Source: CAVSUR01 sp963846005
GTDB taxonomy: Bacteria; Actinomycetota; Actinomycetes; Streptosporangiales; Streptosporangiaceae
Assembly (NCBI GenBank): GCA_963846005.1
Contig: CAWJUH010000003.1
Span: 1,116,001-1,180,000, forward strand
Reading direction: 5' to 3'
Length of the DNA: 64,000 bases
The position numbers and the translations under genes were made by a program. Each line of letters begins with the position of its first letter. The stretch's first letter is position 1. The notes under the pieces are model-generated. The model made no database searches and had not been told where the DNA came from. It saw only the letters and a program-made list of their open reading frames with translations. Below, piece after piece: positions 25,742 to 33,975 of this stretch.

Positions 25742-26389
25742 ATGACGGCGCCGATGACGCCTTACGGCGGGGAGGAGCGGGCCCGGCCGCGCGTCGACGC
25801 CCGCCAGCTATGGCCCGGCGGGGTGGCGACGGCGGTGGTGGCCGGCCTGATCGCCCTGGTCGGCGTGCTGCTGTCCCGCTGGCTGGCGAAGATCCCGCTG
25901 ATGGCGCCACGGGCTGACGGCGTCTACGGTGACGTGCACACGACCTCGTTCGTGCTGGCCGCGGCGTTCGCCGCGCTGGTCGCCACGGCCCTGGCCCACC
26001 TGCTGCTGCTGTCCACCCCGCGGCCGATGGTCTTCTTCGGCTGGATCGTCGGGCTGGTCACGGTGGTCGCGGCGATCTTCCCGTTCAGCACCAACGCGCC
26101 GCTGGAAGCCAAGGTCGCCACCGCGGTGGTCGAGCTGGTCATCGGCATCGCCATCGGCACGCTGATCAGCAGCGTCGCGGCCCGGTCGGTGCGGTCGCGC
26201 GCCCCGCGCGGCGGCTACCCGCCCCGGGCCGAGTCCCAGGCCCGCCACCGCCAGGCCCCGGACGCGGCCGAGCGGCAGTACCGGATCGCGCCGCCCGGCA
26301 CGGCCCAGGGCGGTTACGACGCCGGGCCGCCGACGCTGCCGGAGGGCGGTTACCGGGCCGTTCCGCCGGAATACCCGGATAACCGCTGA
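25742..26389 (+). CDS. Four-helix membrane protein, DUF6069-like
   Basis: A 215-residue protein of unknown function. Four membrane helices are visible: VATAVVAGLIALVGVLLS, TSFVLAAAFAALVATALAHL, VFFGWIVGLVTVVAAIFPF and VVELVIGIAIGTLISSVAA. The pattern resembles the actinobacterial DUF6069 group, a tentative call from memory. The C-terminal tail is hydrophilic with tyrosine/proline-rich repeats (GGYDAGPP, GGYRAVPP). The 284 bp upstream holds no gene I can support; an AT-richer patch (about 25640-25680) may carry the promoter. Confidence 0.65.
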   Translation: MTAPMTPYGGEERARPRVDARQLWPGGVATAVVAGLIALVGVLLSRWLAKIPLMAPRADGVYGDVHTTSFVLAAAFAALVATALAHLLLLSTPRPMVFFGWIVGLVTVVAAIFPFSTNAPLEAKVATAVVELVIGIAIGTLISSVAARSVRSRAPRGGYPPRAESQARHRQAPDAAERQYRIAPPGTAQGGYDAGPPTLPEGGYRAVPPEYPDNR

Positions 26390-26532
26390 AGCCGGTAATC
26401 GCGCAATAATCCGGTCACATCCCCGGGCAATCCCGGGTTTGGCGCATGCTCCCGATGGTACTTTGCAGCCGCTTGCCCTGCGCGCGGCGCTCCGCCGCGA
26501 TCTCGCCGCACCGGAAGGGCCCAGGAGAAATC

Positions 26533-26730
26533 ATGCGCATTATCAGCGTTCTGCTCCTCATCTGGCTGATCATCGGCGCCGTCGCCGGCGCCCAGCGGCA
26601 CTACTACAGCGGGGGGTCGGCCAACTGCGCCAAGGCCGGCACGATCGCGGTCACGATCCTCGCCGGGCCGCTGAACTACTTCGGCATGAACCCGAAGGTC
26701 TCCTGCGTGGCGCCCAAGCCGAGCAAGTAG
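26533..26730 (+). CDS. Small membrane protein of 65 residues, unknown
   Basis: A short protein beginning MRIISVLLLIWLIIGAVAG, one clear membrane helix, followed by QRHYYSGG and a second hydrophobic stretch (GTIAVTILAGPLNYFG). Two cysteines occur in the last two thirds. The ATG is preceded by CAGGAGAAA at ideal spacing, so I reject the longer upstream reading, which would run through non-coding-like sequence. Such small proteins are common in actinobacteria; no function is known to me. Confidence 0.7.
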   Translation: MRIISVLLLIWLIIGAVAGAQRHYYSGGSANCAKAGTIAVTILAGPLNYFGMNPKVSCVAPKPSK

Positions 26731-26749
26731 CAGCCGCCCGGCCGCGGCC

Positions 26750-26935
26750 ACCCCGGGCCGCCGCGCGGGCCACCCCGGGCCACCCCGGGCCGCCGCGGCT
26801 GCGGGCCACCCCGGGCCGCCGCGGCTGCGGGCTATCCCGGGCCACCCCGGGCCGCCGCGGCTGCGGGCCACCCCGGGCCGCCGCGGCTGCGGGCTATCCC
26901 GGCCGCCGCGGCTGCGGGCCCGGCTGGCCGCCGCG
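26750..26935. repeat. GC-rich tandem repeat between convergent genes
   Basis: The core CCGCGGCTGCGGG recurs at 26793, 26819, 26855, 26881 and 26906 (spacings 26, 36, 26, 25 bp), separated by CCACCCCGGG or CTATCCCGGG modules. The 36-bp step contains an extra 10-bp module. The units are self-complementary enough to fold, so the array may end transcription from both sides. Confidence 0.75.
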
Positions 26936-26943
26936 GCCGCCTG

Positions 26944-27672
26944 TTAGCCCGGCCCGCCGGCCGGCAGCTCCTGCGCGGTGCGGCGGACCGACGCGTACCG
27001 CCCGACGTCCCGGCAGTGGTGGCTGCCGGTGCTGGCGACCAGCGGGACCCCGGCGGCGGCCAGGATGCCCGCCACCCGCGGTGACGGGCAGCCCCACTTC
27101 TCGTTGATCTCGGCCAGCGCGCCCGCCTCCCGGGCCCGCCGGGCCAGCCCGGCCACCAGCTCGCCGGGCACGTCGGCCTCGGCCAGGCCCATCCTGGGCA
27201 GCAGGCTGAACAAGTGCGCGAGCAGCGGCCGGGCCGGTGCCTGGTCGAGCGCGGCAGTGGTCGCGCCGACCAGGTCGGCGATCACGCTGGACGCGCTGAT
27301 CTGCCCGGCCGTCAGCAGCTCGCGCATCCGGGCCGGATGCACCGGGCCGCCGGGGCCGGGGAACTGGTGGTCGGCGATCAGCACCAGGTCGATGCCGTCC
27401 GGCAGCGGCGGCAGGTCGAGCCGCCCGTTGCCGTCCAGGATCTTGGCTTCCACGCCGGCCAGCAGCTCAAGCGGGGCCGCCGGGCGCAGCCGCGCCACCG
27501 CGGCGGCGAACCGGGGCAGGTAGCCGGTGCCGGCCCGCACGTGGTCGGCCAGGCACATGGTGACCAGCCCGCGGTCCGCGGCCGCTTGCACGTTCTCCGC
27601 CAGCGTGCTGGCCCCGTCGGAGAAGACGGAGTGCACGTGGTAGTCGGCGGACAGCGACAGCGGGCTGATCAT
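26944..27672 (-). CDS. PHP-domain metal-dependent phosphoesterase
   Basis: A 242-residue PHP-superfamily hydrolase resembling histidinol phosphatase-type and YcdX-type proteins. The metal-site motif DYHVHSVFSDG is at the N-terminus; further ligands are LADHV, GVEAKI, a central HLFSLL region and ASTGSHHCRDVG near the end. The start is the ATG at 27672, giving the expected start directly before DYHVHS; the frame is open upstream but not protein-like. It lies downstream of, and probably in the same operon as, the unknown membrane protein and MFS carrier. Substrate unknown. Confidence 0.85.
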   Translation of the reverse strand: MISPLSLSADYHVHSVFSDGASTLAENVQAAADRGLVTMCLADHVRAGTGYLPRFAAAVARLRPAAPLELLAGVEAKILDGNGRLDLPPLPDGIDLVLIADHQFPGPGGPVHPARMRELLTAGQISASSVIADLVGATTAALDQAPARPLLAHLFSLLPRMGLAEADVPGELVAGLARRAREAGALAEINEKWGCPSPRVAGILAAAGVPLVASTGSHHCRDVGRYASVRRTAQELPAGGPG

Positions 27673-27794
27673 GCAGCCGCCGTGCTGGCCGTGCCTGCCT
27701 GCATTGCCCCCATGGCCCCGTGATCCCCCGCAAAGCCCCGCTGACCTGGTACGTCCTACCCGCGGCCCGGCGGCAAGAATCCGGCGGTCCCGGC

Positions 27795-28727
27795 TCAGCC
27801 GGCGCCGATGGCGGCCAGCAGCGCGAGCAACAGCGTCAGCATGGCCAGCGCGCCGTGCGCGGCGATGATCAGCACCGGCGGCCGGGCGGCCCGCGCGGGC
27901 GCCGCCAGCCTCGCGGCCAGTGCCGTGCCCGCCGCTCCGCCCGGGGCCGCGGCTCCGCCCGCTCCGGCCGCTCCGCCCGGGGCCGCGGCTCCGCCCGCTG
28001 CGGCCGCGCCTGGGGCTGCGACTCCGCCCGCCTCGCCCGTTCCGGCAGCGGCGGCCGCCGGAGCCGTTCGGCCCGGGCCGAACGGCAGCCCGATCGCCAG
28101 CGTCGCCATCCCGAGCCCGCTGACCGGCACCAGCAGGCCGACCGCGGCCCAGGCCAGCATGCGGCTGCCCGAGGCCAGGTACCCGGCCCAGCCGGCCAGC
28201 CCGGCCAGGGCCAGCCCGAAGTGGCAGAAGACCACAGCCGGGGACAGGCCGCGGCGGGCCCGGGCGCCGCCGTGCGCCAGCCAGGAGGCCAGCAGGTAGC
28301 CGCCGCTCGCGGCCGCGAGCAGCCAGCTGACCAGTGCCGCGACCGCGACGGCGCGGCCGGTGCCGGGCGAGCCGCCGGCTCCGGGTGCGGCCGGGGCCGC
28401 GCGGGCGGCCGGCCGGAGCTGGCGGACCAGGCGGCCGAGCCGGGCAGCGTCGGCGGCGGCCAGCCGCCGCCAGGCGGCCTTCGGGCGGCCGCCCGCGGCC
28501 TGGTAGACCGCCTTGGCCACGGCCAGGTTGAGCTGCGCCTGGGTCAGCCCGCGGCACGCCGCGGGCGCGCGGACCAGGGTGCGGTGCTGCTCGATGGCCT
28601 GCGCCCCGGCGGCGGCGCAGCCGGCCACGGTGACCAGCGGCCGGGCGGCGCGCCCCGCGCAGCCCGCGGCCAGCAGAGCGGCCAGGGCGGCGGCCAGCAC
28701 GGCGCCGCAGGCGGCGGCCCGCGTCAT
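27795..28727 (-). CDS. Unknown lipoprotein-like membrane protein with alanine/glycine repeat linker
   Basis: A 310-residue protein I cannot place in a family. It begins with a signal sequence ending LLAAGC (possible lipobox), then a soluble segment with several cysteines, three membrane helices (VAVAALVSWLLAAASGGYLLA; GLALAGLAGWAGYLA; AWAAVGLLVPVSGLGMATLA), an Ala/Gly/Pro-rich linker from repeats such as GGAAAPGGAAG, and a last helix. The ATG overlaps the MFS stop (ATGA), so it is co-translated with the carrier and may work with it. Confidence 0.65.
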   Translation of the reverse strand: MTRAAACGAVLAAALAALLAAGCAGRAARPLVTVAGCAAAGAQAIEQHRTLVRAPAACRGLTQAQLNLAVAKAVYQAAGGRPKAAWRRLAAADAARLGRLVRQLRPAARAAPAAPGAGGSPGTGRAVAVAALVSWLLAAASGGYLLASWLAHGGARARRGLSPAVVFCHFGLALAGLAGWAGYLASGSRMLAWAAVGLLVPVSGLGMATLAIGLPFGPGRTAPAAAAAGTGEAGGVAAPGAAAAGGAAAPGGAAGAGGAAAPGGAAGTALAARLAAPARAARPPVLIIAAHGALAMLTLLLALLAAIGAG

Positions 28728-29941
28728 GGTCGGCGGTCCGGGCGCGGCATGCGCTCAGGGTAACCGGGGCCCGCGCGCAGCAGCACCAGCGTGGCCAGGC
28801 AGGCCCCGGCCAGCAGCAGGTAGGGCACCAGGTCCGAGGTGAGCTGGGCCAGCACTCCGCTGGCCAGCGCCGCGATGCCCTGGCCGGCCGCCCAGACCAG
28901 GTTGCCGAAGCCGAAGCTGATGCCCTGGTTCAGGCCCTGCTCGTGCGCGCCCGCGCTGACCAGCGTCATCGCCGGCGTGAACAGGGTGCCGAAGGCCGGC
29001 ATCCCGGCGATCAGCAGCGCGGCCAGCACGGATGCGGGGGAAAGCAGCGGGGCCGCCGCGGCGACCACGACGGCGGCGGCCAGGCTGATCCGGACCGGCG
29101 CCAGCGGACCGCGCCGGTCGGCGAGCCGCCCGGCCAGCGGCGACAGCCCGGACTCGATCGCGGCGGCGGCCAGGAACGCGCCGCTGATCAGCAGGCTGGA
29201 GGCGCCGAGGCGGCTGAGCCGCAGCGGGGCCAGCACGTCGACCACCCCGAACGCCAGCCCGGCCAGGGCGGTCAGCCACAGCCCGGCACGGAAGCCGCGG
29301 CTGCGCAGCGCCGGCCGGGCCGCGGACAGCCGCTGCCGGCCAGCCGGCTGCGGCGCGGGCAGGAAGCACGCGGCGACCATCAGCAGCGCCCCGATCACCG
29401 CCGCCGCGGTGAAGGCCGGCCCGGTTCCGACCTGGCCGGCGATCGCGCCGACCACCGGGCCGAACAGCGCCCCGCCCACCGCGGCGCCCATGGCCAGCCC
29501 GAGCAGCTCGCCGCGCCGCTCCGGCGGCCCGGCGGTGGCCAGCCAGGCCAGGCCCGCGGCCCAGGTGCATGCTCCGGCCAGTCCCTCGGCGAACCGGGCC
29601 GCGTCCAGCAACGCCGGGGTGACAGCGAAGCCGAACGCGAGCGTGGACACGCTCATCAGGGCCAGGCCGAGCAGCACCACCCAGCGGTCGCCGAGCCGCG
29701 CGGTCAGCAGGCCGGCCGGCAGCGCCCCCGCCCCGGTGCCCGCCGGGTAGGCGGCGACCAGCACGCCCGCCCCGGCCTTGGTCATCCCGGCGGCGTGCAC
29801 GTAGTGCGGCAGCAGCGGGGTCAGCGCGGTGAAGAACACCGTGTCCACGCCGACCAGCGCGCAGCAGAAGACCAGCAGCGCGGCGACCGGCCGGGTCAGC
29901 CGCGGGCGGCGCGGGGCCGCCGGGTTCTCGCCGTCCGGCAT
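28724..29941 (-). CDS. Major facilitator superfamily transporter, 12 membrane segments
   Basis: A 405-residue MFS carrier, probably a drug:H+ antiporter or sugar/metabolite exporter. The N-terminal half has the motif A-like loop LLTARLGDRWVVLLG, and the central loop LAGRLADRRGPLAPVRI repeats it in the second half. About twelve helices can be counted. It starts 8 bp after the TetR regulator's stop and overlaps the next unknown gene, so regulator, carrier and partner form one minus-strand operon. Regulation by the TetR protein is likely. Confidence 0.88.
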   Translation of the reverse strand: MPDGENPAAPRRPRLTRPVAALLVFCCALVGVDTVFFTALTPLLPHYVHAAGMTKAGAGVLVAAYPAGTGAGALPAGLLTARLGDRWVVLLGLALMSVSTLAFGFAVTPALLDAARFAEGLAGACTWAAGLAWLATAGPPERRGELLGLAMGAAVGGALFGPVVGAIAGQVGTGPAFTAAAVIGALLMVAACFLPAPQPAGRQRLSAARPALRSRGFRAGLWLTALAGLAFGVVDVLAPLRLSRLGASSLLISGAFLAAAAIESGLSPLAGRLADRRGPLAPVRISLAAAVVVAAAAPLLSPASVLAALLIAGMPAFGTLFTPAMTLVSAGAHEQGLNQGISFGFGNLVWAAGQGIAALASGVLAQLTSDLVPYLLLAGACLATLVLLRAGPGYPERMPRPDRRP

Positions 29942-29949
29942 CCCGGCCG

Positions 29950-30717
29950 TCAGCCGGACGCCCGGCCGGAGCCGGGTGCCCGCGCGGCGGCCGCGTGCCG
30001 GGCCAGGCCGTCGACGTAGATGTCCAGCAGCAGCTCGAACCGCTCGGTGGCGTCGGTCTCCGCGAACTGCCGGGCGTGGCTGACCAGGTGGGGGAACTGC
30101 GCGGGCGGCAGCGAGGCAAGATAGCTGCGGGTGGCGTCACCGGCCGCGCGCGCCTGCTCCGGCGGCCGCGGGACTGCCTCCGGCCCGCCGACCCCGGTCT
30201 CGTCCAGGGTGAAGCCGTTCACCGTGGCAATCAGCAGCAGGAAGCCCTGCACGGCCAGCCTGTCCGGCAGCCCGCCGGCCGTGAGGATCGCCAGCACGCG
30301 CTCGGACATCCGCACGGCATGGGGGCCCATCGGGATCCGGCCGATCGAGAGCCGGACGAGGTAAGGGTGGCGCAGGGAGGTCTGGCGCTGCGCCCGGGCG
30401 ACCTCCCTGATCTGCTCCTGCCAGCGCGCGGCGTCGGCATCGGGAACCTCCACCTCGCCGATCAGCCGGTCCATGACCAGGTCCAGCAGGCCGTCCTTGC
30501 TGCCGACGTGCCAGTACAGCGACGCCGCGCCGGTGCCGAGCTCGTCGGCGATGCGGCGCATGCTCAGTGCGTCCAGGCCCTCCGCGTCCAGCAGCTTCAG
30601 CGCCGCGGCCACGATCGCCTCCCGGCTGATCGGGTCGCGGCGGTGGCGCGCGGGCCGGTCCGGCAGTCGCTGCCACGGCGGCGGCGGGATCGCCGCGACC
30701 TCGTCCGGGTCGGTCAC
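29950..30717 (-). CDS. TetR family transcriptional regulator
   Basis: A 255-residue repressor-type regulator. The N-terminal helix-turn-helix spans about residues 25-75 (REAIVAAALKLLDAEGL, MRRIADELGTGAASLYWHV, SKDGLLDLV), and the C-terminal ligand domain resembles the tetracycline-repressor type. The GTG start faces a divergent efflux pump across 145 bp containing several TCGAAC half-sites, so it probably represses both its own operon and the pump. The ligand is unknown. Confidence 0.9.
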   Translation of the reverse strand: MTDPDEVAAIPPPPWQRLPDRPARHRRDPISREAIVAAALKLLDAEGLDALSMRRIADELGTGAASLYWHVGSKDGLLDLVMDRLIGEVEVPDADAARWQEQIREVARAQRQTSLRHPYLVRLSIGRIPMGPHAVRMSERVLAILTAGGLPDRLAVQGFLLLIATVNGFTLDETGVGGPEAVPRPPEQARAAGDATRSYLASLPPAQFPHLVSHARQFAETDATERFELLLDIYVDGLARHAAAARAPGSGRASG

Positions 30718-30735
30718 TCAAACATCGTACCAATC

Positions 30736-30819
30736 TCGAACAACGATTGACTCGAACGCTGGTTGCTTGCTAGAACAGTGTTCAAGTCGAACATTGGTCG
30801 ATAAACGACCCTGGTTCGA
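30736..30819. promoter_or_regulatory. Cluster of inverted and direct TCGAAC repeats, likely TetR operators
   Basis: TCGAAC occurs at 30736, 30752 and 30787 and its complement GTTCGA at 30814. TCGAACATTGGTCG (30787-30800) and CGACCCTGGTTCGA (30806-30819) form a 14-bp inverted repeat with three central mismatches around ATAAA. A separate perfect palindrome, GAACAGTGTTC, lies at 30773-30783. The cluster sits between divergent TetR and efflux genes and is AT-richer than its surroundings, so it probably holds both promoters. Confidence 0.65.
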
Positions 30820-30862
30820 GTAGCCACCTGGTTCCGAGCCGGGAGAGTGCGAGGAGAAGGTC

Positions 30863-32317
30863 ATGAAGACCGAGCAGGAGCTAGCCGGGCCGGCCGCCGG
30901 GCCGCGCGGCTACCCGCTGCGCTGGATCGCGGCCATCGTGCTGATCACGGGGGCGCTGATGGACATGATCGACGTGACGATCGTGAACGTGGCGCTGCCG
31001 ACCATCCGCCGGGACCTGCACGCCAGCGCCACCGCGCTGGAGTGGGTCATCTCCGGGTACATGCTCGCGTTCGCGGCCGCGCTGATCACGGCGGGCGCGC
31101 TCGGCGACAAGCTGGGCCGCAAGCGGGTGTTCCTGGCGGGGGTGGCTGCCTTCGGCGCGGCCAGCCTGTGCGCCGGGCTGTCCGGCTCGCCGGCTGAGCT
31201 GATCGCCAGCCGGGTCGCGCAGGGCGCCGCGGCGGCGATGATGGCGCCGCAGGTGCTGGCGACGTTCCGGGTCATCTTCGCGCCCCGGGAGCGCGGGCAG
31301 GCCTTCGGCCTGTACGGCGCGATGCTCGGGTTCGCCTCCGCGGCCGGGCTGCTGCTCGGCGGCGTGCTGACCGAGGCGGACCTGTTCGGCTGGAGCTGGC
31401 GGTCGGTGTTCCTGGTCAATGTCCCGGTCGCGGTGGCGGCCCTGGCCGCGGGCGCGCGCTTCATCCCCGAGACCCGCGATCAGGTGGCGGGCCGGCCGGA
31501 CCTGCCGGGCGTGCTGGTCCTCACCGGCTCGCTGACCGCGATCGTCTACCCGCTGCTGGAGGGGCGCCAGCTCGGCTGGCCGGCCTGGGGCTGGGTGCTG
31601 CTGGCCGCGGGCCTGGCCGGCCTGGCCGGCCTCGGGCTGGCGGAGAGCAGGCGCCGGCCCGGCCGGGTGGCGCCGCTGCTGCGGCCCCGGCTGCTGCGCA
31701 TCCCGGCGTTCACCGCCGGGCTGGCCATCCAGCTCGCCTTCGCGGCCGGGATGCAGGCGTTCTTTCTGACCCTGGCGCTGTGGCTGCAGCTGGGCGAGCG
31801 GTTCTCGCCGCTGCGCGCCGGGCTCACCGGGATCGCGTTCAGCGCCGGCAGCTTCGCCGTCGCCGCCGCGGCAGTGCCGCTGGCGCGGCGCTACGGCCGC
31901 CGGGTGCTGGCCCTCGGCGCGCTGGGCATGGTGGCCGGCTTCGCCGCCGTCGGGCTCGGCTCTGGCCACGTCGGCCCGGCGGGCAGCCCGTGGGCCATCG
32001 TGCCCGGCCTGGCCGTCGCGGGGGCGGGACTGTCGCTGCTGGTCATCCCGCTGGTGAACGTGGTGCTGGCGGCCGTGCCGGCCAGCGCCGCGGGCGGTGC
32101 GTCGGGGCTGTTCGGTACCGCCCAGCAGCTCGGCGGTGCGCTCGGCGTGGCCGTCGGCGGGACGGTGTTCTTCGGCTACCTGGGCCGGCACTCCTTCGCC
32201 GCCGCGTTCGGTCACACGCTCCCTTACGTGGCCGTGGCCCTCGCGGCCTGCCTGCTGCTGTCGCTGCTGCTGCCGCGCACCGCGGTCAGCGAGGAGGCCG
32301 TGACCGGGGCGATGTGA
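30863..32317 (+). CDS. EmrB/QacA (DHA2) family efflux transporter, 14 membrane segments
   Basis: A 484-residue proton-driven multidrug exporter of the MFS. Family marks are MDMIDVTIVNVALPTIRRDL in the first helix, motif A GALGDKLGRKRVFLAG, the motif C-like GFASAAGLLLGGVLTE and the later ASGLFGTAQQLGGALGVAVGG. About fourteen helices fit DHA2. CGAGGAGAAGG precedes the ATG. It is divergent from a TetR gene, the usual arrangement for a ligand-induced pump. Whether it confers drug resistance cannot be judged. Confidence 0.92.
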   Translation: MKTEQELAGPAAGPRGYPLRWIAAIVLITGALMDMIDVTIVNVALPTIRRDLHASATALEWVISGYMLAFAAALITAGALGDKLGRKRVFLAGVAAFGAASLCAGLSGSPAELIASRVAQGAAAAMMAPQVLATFRVIFAPRERGQAFGLYGAMLGFASAAGLLLGGVLTEADLFGWSWRSVFLVNVPVAVAALAAGARFIPETRDQVAGRPDLPGVLVLTGSLTAIVYPLLEGRQLGWPAWGWVLLAAGLAGLAGLGLAESRRRPGRVAPLLRPRLLRIPAFTAGLAIQLAFAAGMQAFFLTLALWLQLGERFSPLRAGLTGIAFSAGSFAVAAAAVPLARRYGRRVLALGALGMVAGFAAVGLGSGHVGPAGSPWAIVPGLAVAGAGLSLLVIPLVNVVLAAVPASAAGGASGLFGTAQQLGGALGVAVGGTVFFGYLGRHSFAAAFGHTLPYVAVALAACLLLSLLLPRTAVSEEAVTGAM

Positions 32318-32332
32318 GCCGGGCCATGGCGG

Positions 32333-32366
32333 GGCGCCCGGCCCGCGGGACGCGAGGCCGGGCGCC
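32333..32366. terminator. Strong hairpin between convergent genes
   Basis: GGCGCCCGGCC (32333-32343) and its perfect complement GGCCGGGCGCC (32356-32366) form an 11-bp stem with a 12-nt loop. It lies in the short gap between the efflux gene and the CYTH-CHAD gene, which converge, so it can serve both. No T-tract. Confidence 0.6.
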
Positions 32367-32374
32367 GCGCGGCG

Positions 32375-33896
32375 TCAGGCCAGCCAGCGGCGGTAGCGCT
32401 TGCGGGAAGCCCGCTGCCAGGCGGCCGCCGCCGCGGCCTGCAGCTGCTCGCCCTGGCCGGCGGCGCGCTGGTACAGCAGCCCGTAGCTGAAGGCGTTCTC
32501 GCCGGCCAGATGCGCGCCGACGCCGAGTTCCCGGTCGGCCTGGCGCGCGATGACCGAGTCCTGGTGGTCGCCGAGCACGGTCTGCACCTTCTTGATCTGC
32601 TTGGCGAACCGCCTGGCCGGGCGGCCGGCCGCCGGCCGGGCCGCCTCGGCGGCGTAGCGGGTGCGCTTGGCGGCCTTGCGGGCCTGGTGCAGCGCGACGT
32701 CGCGGTCCGGGCCCGGCGGCAAGGCGTAGGCGGCGGCGATCCGCCGGGCGGTCTTGCGGTAGTCACGGGCGACCGCCTTGGCCAGCTCGGCCGGGGCCCG
32801 GCGGCCCGCCCGCGGCAGCAGCGGCGGCTCGGCCGTCAGCTCGTCCAGCTCGTCCAGCAGGGCGAAGTAGCGCGGCGAGTCCAGGGCCGCCAGCAGCGCG
32901 GTATGCGCCTGCGCCCGCACCGGGGCGAAATGGCGCTGGATCCGGGCCTTGACCGGGCCGATGAGCAGCTCGTCCGGTACCTGCGCCGCGCCGGCCTGCA
33001 GGTGCCCCTGCAGTACCTCGGCGTCGCGCGCGGCCCCGAGCGCGTCCGCCAGCCACTTGAGCTCATCGCCCAGGTGCCCGGTGTCGGCGCGGCTCAGCAC
33101 CTTGCCGAAGGATCGCAGCGTGCTGCGCAGCCGCCGGCGTGGCCACCCGCATCTGGTGTACCGCGTCCGGCTCGTCCCGCCGGACCATCGGGTCGAGGGC
33201 CTTGAGCGCGGCGGCCTGCTCGCCGATGTAGGCCAGCACCACCTCGCCCGCGGCGGACTTGCCGCTGAGGTCCTTGCGGGCCGGCGGCGGCGGCAGCTGG
33301 CCGTCCAGCGCGTGCTCGAGCTTGGCCCCCCAGCGAGCGGGCCGCAGCCCGTCGCGGCGCAGTACCTTGTCGGCCGCGAGCAGCAGCCGCCGGTCGCCGC
33401 CGGTCAGCTCGACCTCGACCTCCCGCCAGGTCGACACGGTGGTCGCATCACCCATCGTCTGCGCGGACACCTCGTCGGCGGCCACCTCGGCCAGCGATTC
33501 CCCGTCCCGGCCGAGCAGCACGGTGCGCTCGCGCCGGGTGCTGATCCGCGCCACCGGCCGCAGCGGCACCCCGCGGGAGTGCACCCGGACCAGCGCGGCC
33601 AGCTGGGCGGGCACCCGGCGGCCGGAGCGGCCGAGCGGCAGCTGGATCTCGCGCCGGGTGTCCGCGGCCACCGGCAGCTTCAGGTGCCAGCCGGCATCGT
33701 CGCCGCCGCGCCGCCGCCGCAGCGTGACCCCGGCCCGCAGCAGCCGCAGGTCCCCGGTGTCGTAGTACTCGGCCTCGAGTTCCTGCTCGTCGGGACCGGA
33801 GGTTCCGCTCACGTCGGGCAGCTGGACCAGTGGGGGCAGGGCCGTCCCGGCGGGCACTTCGTATTTGGTCTCTATTTCAGTCCCGTTCATGCTCAT
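32375..33896 (-). pseudogene. CYTH-CHAD domain protein, frameshifted in the CHAD domain
   Basis: The N-terminal CYTH domain (from ATG 33896; signature EIETKYEVP near residue 6, then EAEYYDTGDLRLL, LRRRRGGDDAGWHLKLP) is of the triphosphate-hydrolase type. The CHAD domain follows: DAVHQMRVAT, then the frame breaks. RRLRSTLRSFGKVLSRAD and the rest (DALGAARDAEVL, KAAKRTRYAAEA, LGDHQDSVIA) are in another frame. The break is at about 33131-33143 and is explained by one extra C. CHAD proteins bind polyphosphate through basic residues. Apart from the break both domains look intact, so this is either a recent pseudogene or a sequence error. Confidence 0.8.
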
Positions 33897-33975
33897 TTCA
33901 CCTAGTTAACCTAATGCGGCGGGCTGGTCAATCGCTTCTCGTAACCCGGTTATGCCCGGCTGCCGGGTCCGGGCA

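Noticed and set aside
26750..26935. Repeat array as a CRISPR
   Set aside because: Units are 25-36 bp with no unique spacers, only short GC modules, and no cas genes are near.
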